DNA of 64,000 nucleotides from Tumebacillus sp. BK434 (GCF_004340785.1 NZ_SLXS01000002.1:434001-498000), one strand, 5' to 3'; counted from the stretch's first letter, positions 53,838 to 61,442 are shown. Translations and numbers: made by a program. Notes: generated by a model not told the origin, from the sequence alone.

Positions 53838-54214
53838 CCGAATGGCTTTCCTACCTCCAAGAGCCCCTCGTGCTGCTGTGCATCGCCGGGGCTATTGTTG
53901 TGCTCATGCTGTTCCTCGACGCCAACCACAACACGCACCGCCTGCGCCAGGCCCTCTTGCAGCTGATGCTGCAGGCGGAGAAAAAGGCGGCGCAAGGCCA
54001 CTACGGCACCGTCAAAGGCTCCGACCTGATGGACCTCGTCGTCCAAAAGGCGGTCGCCGCCGTCGTCCCGCTCCTGCCGTTCTATCTGCGCCCCTTCTTC
54101 ACCGAGAAGTTCGTTCGCCACATGGCCGAGCTGCTCTATGAAAAAGCGCACGACTATCTCGATGACGGGCAGCTCAACGCTTCGTTCGTCCTTGAGGAGC
54201 GCGATCAGGCGTAG
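53834..54214 (+). CDS. Putative holin (LLH-type)
   Basis: A 126-residue protein with one N-terminal membrane helix (about 10-28, PLVLLCIAGAIVVLMLFL) and a long amphipathic segment containing QAEKKAAQGHYGTVKG near residues 46-61, which resembles LLH-family phage holins. It is the last gene of the tail and lysis operon and is followed by a strong terminator. GGAGGTGAATCCCA precedes the ATG. Confidence 0.72.
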   Translation: MTEWLSYLQEPLVLLCIAGAIVVLMLFLDANHNTHRLRQALLQLMLQAEKKAAQGHYGTVKGSDLMDLVVQKAVAAVVPLLPFYLRPFFTEKFVRHMAELLYEKAHDYLDDGQLNASFVLEERDQA

Positions 54215-54225
54215 CTCCTCACCCG

Positions 54226-54257
54226 GCCTGCCTCCTCAATGGGGCAGGCACTTTTTT
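54226..54257 (+). terminator. Rho-independent terminator ending the tail/lysis operon
   Basis: GCCTGCC (54226-54232) pairs with GGCAGGC (54243-54249), and ACTTTTTT follows, 12 bases after the holin stop. Confidence 0.88.
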
Positions 54258-54258
54258 A

Positions 54259-54287
54259 TTGCAGATCGCATGAATATATATTATATT
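54259..54287 (+). promoter_or_regulatory. Candidate sigma-A promoter for the 54346 gene
   Basis: TTGCAG (54259-54264) and TATATT (54282-54287) are 17 bases apart in an AT-rich stretch directly after the operon terminator. Confidence 0.6.
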
Positions 54288-54345
54288 CAAAATGGGAACA
54301 TAAGTTTGCAATATGGAATTGTAGAATTTATGGAAGGTGGCCGCG

Positions 54346-54654
54346 ATGTACGACCTGAAGGACGTCTATGGCGAAACGGTGCGCGACCCGAACTTCATGA
54401 GCGCGACCAAGCAAGCGGTGTTGGCCGAGTTCAAACAGCGCAGCCTGGAGGCTGGATATCCGCCGATCGTCGCGGACTTTTTCCTCGAAGTTGAGGGGGC
54501 GGACCGTTCCGAGCAGGCGCTGTTGAAACTGTTCGGCAAAATGCGGGAACGCTGGGGGCAGGAAGGTCGCTGGTTGACCACGACAGAAGCAAAAGCGGAC
54601 GGCTCCTGGCAGGAGATGCTGCAGACAGCCCGCGAGGTTTATGATTTTGAATAG
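54346..54654 (+). CDS. Small protein of unknown function, own transcript
   Basis: A 102-residue acidic, helical protein starting at the ATG at 54346, with GGAAGGTGG five bases upstream; an in-frame GTG nine bases earlier lies in that site. It has its own promoter and terminator and stands between the lysis genes and the sigma factor. No domain is recognised. Its place suggests a role in control or immunity of the tail cluster, which is inference. Confidence 0.7.
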   Translation: MYDLKDVYGETVRDPNFMSATKQAVLAEFKQRSLEAGYPPIVADFFLEVEGADRSEQALLKLFGKMRERWGQEGRWLTTTEAKADGSWQEMLQTAREVYDFE

Positions 54655-54658
54655 TATT

Positions 54659-54695
54659 AAAGGGACCCCGGAAATTTAAGTGGGTCTTTTTTTTT
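54659..54695 (+). terminator. Terminator after the 54346 gene
   Basis: AAAGGGACCC (54659-54668) pairs with GGGTCTTTTT (54682-54691) with two G-U pairs, and the T-run continues to 54695. Confidence 0.8.
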
Positions 54696-54713
54696 GTAGC
54701 ATTAAATTTACGG

Positions 54714-54742
54714 TTGTACTGTACGGCTAGATCGTTTAAAAT
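54714..54742 (+). promoter_or_regulatory. Sigma-A promoter of the sigma factor gene
   Basis: TTGTAC (54714-54719) and TAAAAT (54737-54742) are 17 bases apart, just before a LexA-type box, and lead into the sigma factor gene at 54803. Confidence 0.75.
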
Positions 54743-54743
54743 A

Positions 54744-54757
54744 AGAACACACGTTCG
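54744..54757 (+). promoter_or_regulatory. LexA/DinR (SOS) box over the transcription start
   Basis: AGAACACACGTTCG contains GAAC-N4-GTTC and agrees with the Bacillus SOS consensus CGAACRNRYGTTCG at all defined positions except the first. It begins two bases after the -10 box, where a bound repressor would block initiation. This indicates DNA-damage control of the downstream sigma factor. Confidence 0.82.
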
Positions 54758-54802
54758 TGTTTTTGTTTTTGTTCGGGGCAAGCTGCGTGCAGGAGGAACG
54801 AA

Positions 54803-55390
54803 ATGGAGAATCAGACCAAACACCTGGATCAATTGGCAGAAGACTGTAAGCGTGGCACAGTTTCCTTTGAAGAAGTGGTGAACAAAATGCGCAAACGCAT
54901 CAAAGCCATCGCGTGGCAGGCGGTCAGAGCCTACGAGCGATTCAAGCCCATGTACGATGTGGAGGATTATGAGAACCGCGTTTTGCTGGCGCTGGAAAAG
55001 GCGATCCGGGCTTGGGACCCGGAGCGCGAGGCGGGGTTTGCCACGTACTTCGAGCGGGTGGCGCAATATGAACTGAATGCGGTGCGCAAGGAGATGAGTG
55101 CTTTGTCCCGCCAGAGCAACCTCGACGCCTTCTCCGTCGAAGAACATCTGACCGAACAGGGCGGAGTGGTGCTGGTTGCCGCAGATGACAGTTTTCGGCG
55201 GAGCGAATTTTATGCGATGTTCAACCGCCTGCCGCTGACCGTCCAGCAGCGCACGATCTGCCTGCTGGTCATGCAAGGCTACAAAAACAAGGAGATCGCC
55301 GCCAGTCTCTGCATCACCGAAGCGGCGGTGTCGATGGCGCTGAAGCGCTTGCGTCCCAAATTTACTGATGCCGGACTGTCCGGATATTAA
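54803..55390 (+). CDS. Sigma-70 family RNA polymerase sigma factor (SOS-controlled)
   Basis: A 195-residue sigma factor. Region 2 is visible at about 45-105 (YDVEDYENRVLLALEKAI, then FATYFERVAQYELN) and region 4 at about 145-190 (QGYKNKEIAASLCITEAAVSMALKRLR in shortened form: KNKEIAASLCI helix-turn-helix). It resembles the small phage or late sigma factors of Firmicutes that turn on tail operons, as Xpf does for PBSX. The ATG follows CAGGAGGAACGAA. It has its own promoter with a LexA box and a strong terminator. The natural target is the tail operon at 36988, whose upstream region lacks a clear sigma-A promoter. Confidence 0.9.
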   Translation: MENQTKHLDQLAEDCKRGTVSFEEVVNKMRKRIKAIAWQAVRAYERFKPMYDVEDYENRVLLALEKAIRAWDPEREAGFATYFERVAQYELNAVRKEMSALSRQSNLDAFSVEEHLTEQGGVVLVAADDSFRRSEFYAMFNRLPLTVQQRTICLLVMQGYKNKEIAASLCITEAAVSMALKRLRPKFTDAGLSGY

Positions 55391-55405
55391 CATACGTAAC
55401 AACGG

Positions 55406-55447
55406 AAAAGAAGGCCGGTTCTGAATTTATGGAACCGGCCTTCTTTT
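55406..55447 (+). terminator. Strong terminator of the sigma factor gene
   Basis: A perfect 16-bp stem (AAAAGAAGGCCGGTTC at 55406-55421 with its complement at 55432-55447) with a 10-base loop and T-rich 3' arm. Confidence 0.93.
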
Positions 55448-55516
55448 GTGTTAATTCTGAGTCCCGCTTCGCCTATATAGGTAGCAGAAGGAACTAGCGA
55501 GAGGATGGGATTCACG

Positions 55517-55822
55517 ATGAGTCAAAAGATCATTTTGCCAAACCAGCAGGAGATCGCCGATCTGAGCACGGCGGTGGCCGACAGCCAGAAGCGGCGCGAT
55601 TCTTTGCAGCAGAGCCGCTATTGGAACGAGCCGATCTCGCGCGGTGAAGCGCAGCAGGCGATGGGGCAGATCGTCAACGATGCGCTGCAGACATTTCTCG
55701 CTTTTCTCGGCGAGAATTTTGAACTGACGGCGAAGTCGCCGCTGGGCGAACAGATCCTGCAAGAGCTGGAAGCGCTGGAAGCGGACGCGGGAACCGCTTC
55801 GGACGAGCCGGCCGATCACTGA
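55517..55822 (+). CDS. Small helical protein of unknown function
   Basis: A 101-residue helical acidic protein. The ATG at 55517 is chosen because GAGAGGA lies 11 bases upstream; an earlier ATG at 55505 directly abuts that site. It heads a group of three close genes with the HTH protein that follows. No family is recognised. The conserved-looking core is QSRYWNEPISRGEAQQAM. Confidence 0.65.
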   Translation: MSQKIILPNQQEIADLSTAVADSQKRRDSLQQSRYWNEPISRGEAQQAMGQIVNDALQTFLAFLGENFELTAKSPLGEQILQELEALEADAGTASDEPADH

Positions 55823-55857
55823 GACGAACATCACGACAGCCAGAGGAGGCATTGATC

Positions 55858-56238
55858 ATGGGCATGGTAAAACGCGACATCGACAAAGGCAGACGTATGG
55901 CAGACGTGATCGACTACGGGTCGACGGCAGCGCTGAAGACGGCGCTGCGTTCCCTGCACAAATTAAAGCTCGGCGCCGAACAGGGCTGCCCGACGGCGCA
56001 GGCGATCCTGATCGACCTGAAGACGGCGCTCGGCGAGTACCAAAGCGAGAAGGCTCGCGGCCGCGCGGCGGTGACGGAGCGGCAGAAAGAGGCGATCGTG
56101 CTGCACCTGATCGACGACCGCAGCATTCAGGAGACGGCCGAGCTGCTCGGCGTCGACCCGACGGCTATCTCGCACCGCGTGTCGTCCGGGCTGAAGCGGA
56201 TAGTCCAGTTTCTGCAGACGGGGCGTGCCGCCTCATGA
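55858..56238 (+). CDS. Sigma region 4-like / ArpU-type HTH protein
   Basis: A 126-residue protein with a C-terminal helix-turn-helix at about 75-120 (TERQKEAIVLHLIDD, then IQETAELLGVDPTAISHRV), like sigma-70 region 4 or the ArpU/Xpf group of phage late regulators. The N-terminal half is helical, without region 2. The ATG at 55858 lies 8 bases after GAGGAGG; a TTG six bases earlier is less likely. It overlaps the next gene (ATGA). It probably acts with or after the SOS-controlled sigma factor. Confidence 0.8.
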   Translation: MGMVKRDIDKGRRMADVIDYGSTAALKTALRSLHKLKLGAEQGCPTAQAILIDLKTALGEYQSEKARGRAAVTERQKEAIVLHLIDDRSIQETAELLGVDPTAISHRVSSGLKRIVQFLQTGRAAS

Positions 56239-56522
56239 TCCGCCGCCGACTCGGCCCGAGCCGCCCCGTCCGCACCCGCGAAGAGGTGGAACGGTATCTG
56301 CAGGACCCGAACCGCGAGATGACCGCCGAAGTCCTCGAGGAGCTCGCCGACGACCTGCTCGCCCCGATCTTAAAGGACAAGTCCCGCACCAAATCGGCCC
56401 GTCAGGAATACACGATCCTCTCCCCGCGCCAACTCGAACGCCGCTGGGAGCGGGAGGTGGTGTTCACCGCGCTCTCCAAAGGCGCGAAAGTCCTGCTCGG
56501 CTTGACGGTGGAAGAAGAATAG
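56235..56522 (+). CDS. Small basic/acidic protein of unknown function
   Basis: A 95-residue helical protein coupled to the HTH gene by a 4-bp overlap. It is the last gene before the IS element. No domain is recognised; the segment EEVERYLQDPNREMTAEVLE near residues 16-35 is the most distinctive. Confidence 0.65.
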   Translation: MIRRRLGPSRPVRTREEVERYLQDPNREMTAEVLEELADDLLAPILKDKSRTKSARQEYTILSPRQLERRWEREVVFTALSKGAKVLLGLTVEEE

Positions 56523-56523
56523 C

Positions 56524-56540
56524 AAAAAGCGGCCCGGTGC
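56524..56540. terminator. Left half of a terminator hairpin split by the IS
   Basis: AAGCGGCCC (56527-56535) is the left arm. Its partner GGGCCGCTT lies at 57854-57862 beyond the IS. Before insertion the loop was GGTGCT. On the minus strand the right end of the hairpin runs into TTTTTG, so it mainly ended the VioB-like transcript. Confidence 0.82.
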
Positions 56541-56585
56541 TGAACATATCCCTGTCAAGTAGACAGTGGGTAAACAAAGCACCCT

Positions 56586-57416
56586 CTATGCGACCTTATC
56601 TCGATATTCAATCGGGCTAAGGTCGTTTAGTTTTCGTTGAATTCGATCCTCGTTATAGAAACGAATATAAGCTTGAACTGCTTGCACGACTTCAGCTTTC
56701 GTTTTGAATTTGTTGATGTACATCAGTTCTGCTTTCAAGTGCCCAAAAAAGTTCTCGATGCAAGCGTTGTCCAAACAGTTTCCTTTTCGAGACATGCTTT
56801 GTGTTATATGATACTGATTGAGAAGATTTTTATATTGTCGAGATGTGTATTGGAACCCCTGATCACTATGAAGGAGGACTCCGGTCACATCTCTTTTTTT
56901 ATTTGCCTGGTGCACAGTATGCAACACAAGTTTGAGATCGTTCTTCTGACCGATCCTGTATGCAACAACCTCGTTGTTGAACATGTCGTAGATAGCGGAT
57001 AAATACAGGGTCTGATTGTTGAACTGAAGATACGTCACATCCGTGGCCCATTTTTGATTGGGCATAAGAGCTTCGAATTGACGTTTCAGATGATTCGGTG
57101 CTACTTCATGTTCAACCTTGCCAAAGAACCTCTTTTTCCGCCGGATCTTCGCTTGTACGTTTAACTCTTTCATCAGCCGATAGACTCGCTTGTGGTTGAC
57201 AATGATGCCATGACGTTTTCGCAACCAGGCCCTTACTCGATAGTATCCGTATATCCCTCTCACCTCTCGGTGACATTCTTTGATAAGACGTTTCAGTAAA
57301 TTGTCCTGACTTTGCTTGGTACTTTCCGTTTCTTGACGTCGCAGCCACTTGTAGAACCCGCTCCTCGAAACACCTGCCAACTTGCATAAGAGCATGACTG
57401 AATGCGTTTTGAGCAT
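56586..57416 (-). CDS. IS3-family transposase OrfB (DDE integrase domain)
   Basis: A 276-residue protein with an N-terminal HTH_21-type segment (REVRGIYGYYRVRAWL) and an rve integrase domain. The catalytic residues are visible as Asp in WATDVTY, Asp in LHSDQGFQYTS and Glu in NACIENFFGHLK. It is in the -1 frame relative to OrfA, and that frame is open upstream of its ATG past the OrfA stop, so an OrfAB fusion by -1 frameshifting in the A-rich stretch at 57448-57459 is likely. Confidence 0.93.
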   Translation of the reverse strand: MLKTHSVMLLCKLAGVSRSGFYKWLRRQETESTKQSQDNLLKRLIKECHREVRGIYGYYRVRAWLRKRHGIIVNHKRVYRLMKELNVQAKIRRKKRFFGKVEHEVAPNHLKRQFEALMPNQKWATDVTYLQFNNQTLYLSAIYDMFNNEVVAYRIGQKNDLKLVLHTVHQANKKRDVTGVLLHSDQGFQYTSRQYKNLLNQYHITQSMSRKGNCLDNACIENFFGHLKAELMYINKFKTKAEVVQAVQAYIRFYNEDRIQRKLNDLSPIEYRDKVA

Positions 57417-57436
57417 ATCTCGAATGGCTCGATATG

Positions 57437-57778
57437 CTATTTGGATTTGTTTTCTTTTTCGTCCCCCTTTTGTAAGGCTCGCATCTTTTTTAGCAATGCA
57501 ACCTCCGCCCGAAGTGCTTTCACTTCTTCCTCAACGGTCGCAAACTTCGTTTTTGGCCTGCCTTTGTGTGGAGATTTTGCCTTTCCTCGTCGTTCTTCCA
57601 AACCGACCATTCCATATTTATCGAAATTTCTTACCCACAGTTGGACCATAGTGTGGGAGGGTATTCCTAATAACTTCGCGATTGCTTTATACCCGATTTG
57701 ACCCTTTTTGTACATCTTCACTGCTTGATACTTGAACTCGGAAGAATAGGTCGATCTTACCCGTGTCTCTTTCTCCAT
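57437..57778 (-). CDS. IS3-family transposase OrfA (HTH and leucine-zipper-like)
   Basis: A 113-residue protein with a helix-turn-helix (AVKMYKKGQIGYKAIAKLLG) and a C-terminal coiled-coil stretch (VEEEVKALRAEVALLKKM), typical of IS150-group OrfA. It binds the element ends. It ends in an A-rich coding stretch suited to ribosome slippage into OrfB. Confidence 0.92.
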   Translation of the reverse strand: MEKETRVRSTYSSEFKYQAVKMYKKGQIGYKAIAKLLGIPSHTMVQLWVRNFDKYGMVGLEERRGKAKSPHKGRPKTKFATVEEEVKALRAEVALLKKMRALQKGDEKENKSK

Positions 57779-57848
57779 ACAAAAAACCCCTCCTGAGTTA
57801 ACAGTAGGGGTACTTTGTCCTGCTGTCTACACAGGAGGGATAATATCA

Positions 57849-57862
57849 GTGCTGGGCCGCTT
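57849..57862. terminator. Right half of the IS-split terminator hairpin
   Basis: GTGC (57849-57852) is the target duplication. GGGCCGCTT (57854-57862) is the right arm of the original hairpin, 42 bases past the stop of the VioB-like gene. With the IS in place, VioB-like transcription reads into the transposase genes on the same strand. Confidence 0.82.
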
Positions 57863-57904
57863 CTTGGTGCGCTTCTGATGCGTAACGCTTCATCGTAACA
57901 GCGC

Positions 57905-60900
57905 TTAGTAACGCTTCACCTTCGGTGCGAAATGGTTCGTCATCGCGTCGGTCATCTGCTGCGCGCCGTTCGCCACGGTGGTGACGGCGGTGAGCACCGC
58001 TTGCGGCGTGGACGCTTTGAAGGAGACGTTCCAGTCCAAGGTGATCGTCTCGTCGCCGTGTTTCGGTTTGGAGACGGAGAAGGACGCGGTGTAATCGGTG
58101 ACGCCTTCGAGGCCGGTCATGGTGTAGGAGTAGGAATCGGAGTTTTTCTTCCCCAACGTCTCGGTGATCTCGACCGTCTTCGAGAGCTTCAAGGTGCGGG
58201 TCTTGCCGTCGGCTGCGACTTTGAACGGCGCCCAAAACGGTTGGGCAAAATTGCAGGCGTAGTCGGCGACCGTCTTTTGCATCGCCGCCGGGAAGGTCCA
58301 GCTGCGCGACAAGGTGACCGGCTTGCCGGACGCTTGCACCGTGACCGGGATGTACAATTCCCCGAAGACGAGGTCGCGGATCGCATCGGTGTCCATCACG
58401 CCTTTGGTGTATTTGACCAGCCAGCGCGAGTTGGACGAAGTGCGGCTGTCTTCCTCCGCCAAGGCGAACTCGAGGTTGGTCTTTTTCGCCAGCGCTTTGA
58501 GGATCGGGTTGTCGCCTGCGCCGAGCTCCAAGTGGCCGCTGACCGTATGGCCGTAGTGGAGCAGGAAGGTCAGCCAGATGAACGTCTCCGGGCGCGGGAC
58601 GTTGATCAGGCGCATGCGCTCGGCGAGCGAAACGGCCGCATCGACCGCCGCTTGCGACTCGACGGCGGAGTTGAACTCATGCTCCAGCGCTTTGCCGAGT
58701 TTGCGCGAACGGTTGACGAGGTAGGACATCGGATAGCCCGGGCACTCGAACAGCTTGCGGTCTTGCTCCGGCATCGCGTCCATCACCCATGACGGAATGT
58801 TTTGCACCCCGTCAAATCCGCACGGGCCGCGCGAGGTGGAGATGCGCTGCAACGGCTCCATCTCCATCATCGTCAAGCCTTGGTTGAAGATCTCGCGCTT
58901 GAACAGCAGCTCCGGGTCGTCCGCGTTTGCACCGCCTGCCGGATCGGCAAACAGCGCCATGATGAACGGGTCGATCGGCTCGCCGTCTTTCCAGACCAGA
59001 TGGTTCTGGCCGTTCAGGAACGGCTTCTGCCCCTTTTTCTCCAGCAGGTCGAGGCGCAGCTTGCGGTCCGCGCCGAGGATGTCCTGCGGCGTCAGGTTGA
59101 GCAGGTCGAGGAAACCGTCGACGCGCAGTTCCGACTGCACGCCCGAAGTCTGCACGGCGCCAAGCGAGTTCATCACTTGCAGCGGGACGAAGCCGGCGTT
59201 CGCTTTGCCGTTGGTGACGACGAGCGACACCTCTTGGGCGTTGACGCCAAGCTCCGGCACGTCTTTTTTCGGGCCGCGCACGATGTCGTGCTTCTTGTCG
59301 TTGTGCTGCCAGACCAGCGCGCGGTCAAAACGGCGGTTGCCGTCGGCCGGGTGCAGCATGTGCGTGCCGGTCGCGCCCACTTCGTCGCTCGGCGGGTCCG
59401 GGTCGGTCGCCAGCTGCACGAGGCCCCAGCCGGAGAACTTGATCCGCAGGGCTAAAGTCTCTTCAAACAGCGCCGGAATGGTGGTCGGATCTTCTTCGTA
59501 TTTGCCTCCGTCCGGATGCTTCTGCTGGTAGGTCAGATCGGGCATCTGGTTGGAGTAGCCGCCGTGGACGCGGAACGGGAACTGCTTCTGGAACTCGTCG
59601 AGCTGGGAGAGGGTGGTCAGGCGCGAGAGGATCATGTCTTTCGTGTTTTCGTCGAGCGTGACGCCTGCCAGAGCTTCCTTTTGCGCGGCAGCCCAGCTCG
59701 CGACATCGCTCAAGACGCGCACCGCCAGATAGTCCATGCGGGCGTTGACGTCCTGCGAGCGCTCGGTCTGCGTGTAGATGCCGTGCAGCTGCTGGGCGTG
59801 GATCGGCAGCAAGGGCAGGCCGGCCGGGTCGAGGCGGAACATGTCCTGCAGGTTGACCGGGAAGAACGAGGCCAGTTCGAGGAACGGGCGGATCGCCAGC
59901 GACATCAGCGGCCACGAAGCCAGCATCTCGATCGCTTGGCGGCGGGGCTTGTCCGCGTCCCAGTGCGGGATCTCATACATGCGAGAGAGCCAGGACAGCA
60001 TGACGAGGTACGCCGCGTTAAAGTGCGACGGGAGCTCGGATGTGATCTGCTTCAGGCGCACGTTGTCGTCCACGTACAGCTGCTCGCGGACCGCTTCGAA
60101 TTCCACGCCCGACGCTTGAGCCAGCGCTTTCTCCTGCTCCAGCTCGGTCATGATCAGCACGAAGCGGTAGAGGTGCGAGTTGCGCAGGCGCTCGCCGAGG
60201 CGGACGATCGGCGTCGACGGATTGCGGCGGTTCGGGTCGCGCATCACTTTGGTCAGGTAGTTGCGCGTGCCGCCGATCTGCTCCACTTTGTCGAGGAACT
60301 CCAGCGCTTTGCTTTCAAAATTGGACGCGCCTTCGCCTTCTTCGACGATCTCTTTGACGATGTTTTCAACATGCTTGTAGTTGCGCAGCGGGTTCTCGAT
60401 GTTGCCGCGGGCAAAATGGTTGAAGTTCATGTCGCGGTTGATCGGGCCGATCGGCAAAAAGCCCTCTGCTGCGTGGGCCGGATCGAGCAGTTCGTTGTTC
60501 AGGTCGCGGTTGTTGTTCTCGACCCAGTTGAAGTCGAACGCCTGCTGGTAGAGGGGCAGGATGCCGCGCAGGTAGAAGTCGGCGATCGACTGGAAGCGCA
60601 GTTCTTCCACCGACGGCAGCCCGACCGCTTTCATCGCCGCAAACACTTTTTGCTCGACTTTGTCTTCCGGCGCGAGCGGCGTCAGCAGGTTGTAGAGCTG
60701 GTACAGCTTCTGCTTCAGCTCGGCGCGGCGGTCTTCCTTATCGATGTGATAGAGCATGCTTTCGAAGCGGTAGTCCAGCTCGAAGTCATACAAGCGTTTA
60801 AATAATTGCGAAGCCGATTCGCCAAACGGGTTGTCGTCCTGCAGGGAATCGGTCGATTCGTAGAGCACGAAGCGGCGGATGTTTTCGAGGCTCAAGCCGC

Positions 60901-61291
60901 TGATCGGCACTTCCACACCGTTGCCGCCGTCGACGTTCTCGCCGGCGATCTGTGCTCTCCAGTTCGGGATCACCCAGTTGCCGCTCTGTGCGCGCTTGGG
61001 CAGGCCGAAGCTCGGTGCTTCGCCGAGGCCGCGGAGCAGGCACTCGACGTAATGCAGGTGCAGCATCTCTTCATGGGCGACCATGAGGATGCTTTGCTTC
61101 CAGGCGCGCGCCCGTTCGAACTGCACGGCGCGGCGGCGGTTCGGCTTGCCGGCCGCAAGGGCGAACTCCTGCGGCGTGCTTTTAATCGAGCAGGCCGTAT
61201 AAAGGTAGGCATCGAGCAGACAGTGTTCGAGTTCGGCCGCTTCGTGCAGCAGATCGACCAGCAGTTTGCGTGCCTCTTGGTTGTCACTCAT
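57905..61291 (-). CDS. VioB/RebD-like ferritin-fold protein with C-terminal SRPBCC-like domain
   Basis: A 1128-residue protein. The N-terminus is a ferritin-like domain of the kind found in VioB, RebD and StaD: Glu22-His23 in AAELEHCLLDAYL and Glu74-Glu75-x-x-His78 in AHEEMLHLHYV are likely metal ligands. Those enzymes couple two indole-pyruvate imines in violacein and rebeccamycin synthesis. The long middle part fits VioB-type length (about 1000 residues). The last 134 residues (from about 995) read as an SRPBCC/polyketide-cyclase-type domain (KTVEITETLG, then GVTDYTASFSV and LDWNVSF), an addition not known to me in VioB. No VioA/RebO-type oxidase is near, so the substrate is unknown. The ATG follows AGGAGGG by 11 bases. 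The family match is from motif memory. Confidence 0.78.
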   Translation of the reverse strand: MSDNQEARKLLVDLLHEAAELEHCLLDAYLYTACSIKSTPQEFALAAGKPNRRRAVQFERARAWKQSILMVAHEEMLHLHYVECLLRGLGEAPSFGLPKRAQSGNWVIPNWRAQIAGENVDGGNGVEVPISGLSLENIRRFVLYESTDSLQDDNPFGESASQLFKRLYDFELDYRFESMLYHIDKEDRRAELKQKLYQLYNLLTPLAPEDKVEQKVFAAMKAVGLPSVEELRFQSIADFYLRGILPLYQQAFDFNWVENNNRDLNNELLDPAHAAEGFLPIGPINRDMNFNHFARGNIENPLRNYKHVENIVKEIVEEGEGASNFESKALEFLDKVEQIGGTRNYLTKVMRDPNRRNPSTPIVRLGERLRNSHLYRFVLIMTELEQEKALAQASGVEFEAVREQLYVDDNVRLKQITSELPSHFNAAYLVMLSWLSRMYEIPHWDADKPRRQAIEMLASWPLMSLAIRPFLELASFFPVNLQDMFRLDPAGLPLLPIHAQQLHGIYTQTERSQDVNARMDYLAVRVLSDVASWAAAQKEALAGVTLDENTKDMILSRLTTLSQLDEFQKQFPFRVHGGYSNQMPDLTYQQKHPDGGKYEEDPTTIPALFEETLALRIKFSGWGLVQLATDPDPPSDEVGATGTHMLHPADGNRRFDRALVWQHNDKKHDIVRGPKKDVPELGVNAQEVSLVVTNGKANAGFVPLQVMNSLGAVQTSGVQSELRVDGFLDLLNLTPQDILGADRKLRLDLLEKKGQKPFLNGQNHLVWKDGEPIDPFIMALFADPAGGANADDPELLFKREIFNQGLTMMEMEPLQRISTSRGPCGFDGVQNIPSWVMDAMPEQDRKLFECPGYPMSYLVNRSRKLGKALEHEFNSAVESQAAVDAAVSLAERMRLINVPRPETFIWLTFLLHYGHTVSGHLELGAGDNPILKALAKKTNLEFALAEEDSRTSSNSRWLVKYTKGVMDTDAIRDLVFGELYIPVTVQASGKPVTLSRSWTFPAAMQKTVADYACNFAQPFWAPFKVAADGKTRTLKLSKTVEITETLGKKNSDSYSYTMTGLEGVTDYTASFSVSKPKHGDETITLDWNVSFKASTPQAVLTAVTTVANGAQQMTDAMTNHFAPKVKRY

Positions 61292-61442
61292 CGTCTAGAA
61301 GTCCCTCCTTTTGTCCTTTTAATTCAAGTTAAATCTAGCATGTGTATATAAAGAATACAAGAAACAATTTTGTATATAGTTTAACTTTATACATTATGTT
61401 AGTATATACTTGAGGTAAGTCTGATTAACCGGAGGAAAAAGG
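61292..61442. promoter_or_regulatory. AT-rich divergent intergenic region with a dyad
   Basis: The 150 bases between the divergent VioB-like and DedA genes are far AT-richer than their surroundings. An imperfect dyad GTATATAGTTTAAC (61372-61385) / GTTAGTATATAC (61398-61409) is a candidate operator, and GTATATA recurs at 61344-61350. TTGTAT and TAGATT 17 bases apart on the minus strand could serve the VioB-like gene. Several other promoter readings are possible. Confidence 0.45.

Larger units (their letters stand above)
56541..57848 (-). mobile_element. IS3-family (IS150-like) insertion sequence, 1308 bp
   Basis: The element starts TGAACATATCCCTG and ends GGGATAATATCA. Its 26-bp terminal inverted repeats agree at 18 positions, including TATCCCT and GTAGACAG. 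It is flanked by a 4-bp direct repeat GTGC (56537-56540 and 57849-57852). It carries orfA and orfB in two frames and is clearly AT-richer than its surroundings. Both ORFs look intact, so it may be active. Confidence 0.9.

Noticed and set aside
36988-54214. Complete prophage
   Set aside because: No integrase, repressor, replication, terminase, portal or capsid genes and no attachment-site repeats were seen around the cluster.
57846-58235. ORF across the end of the VioB-like gene
   Set aside because: It is a different frame on the same strand as the VioB-like gene and has no ribosome site. It only reflects a short repeated TGAAGCGTTAC after the stop.
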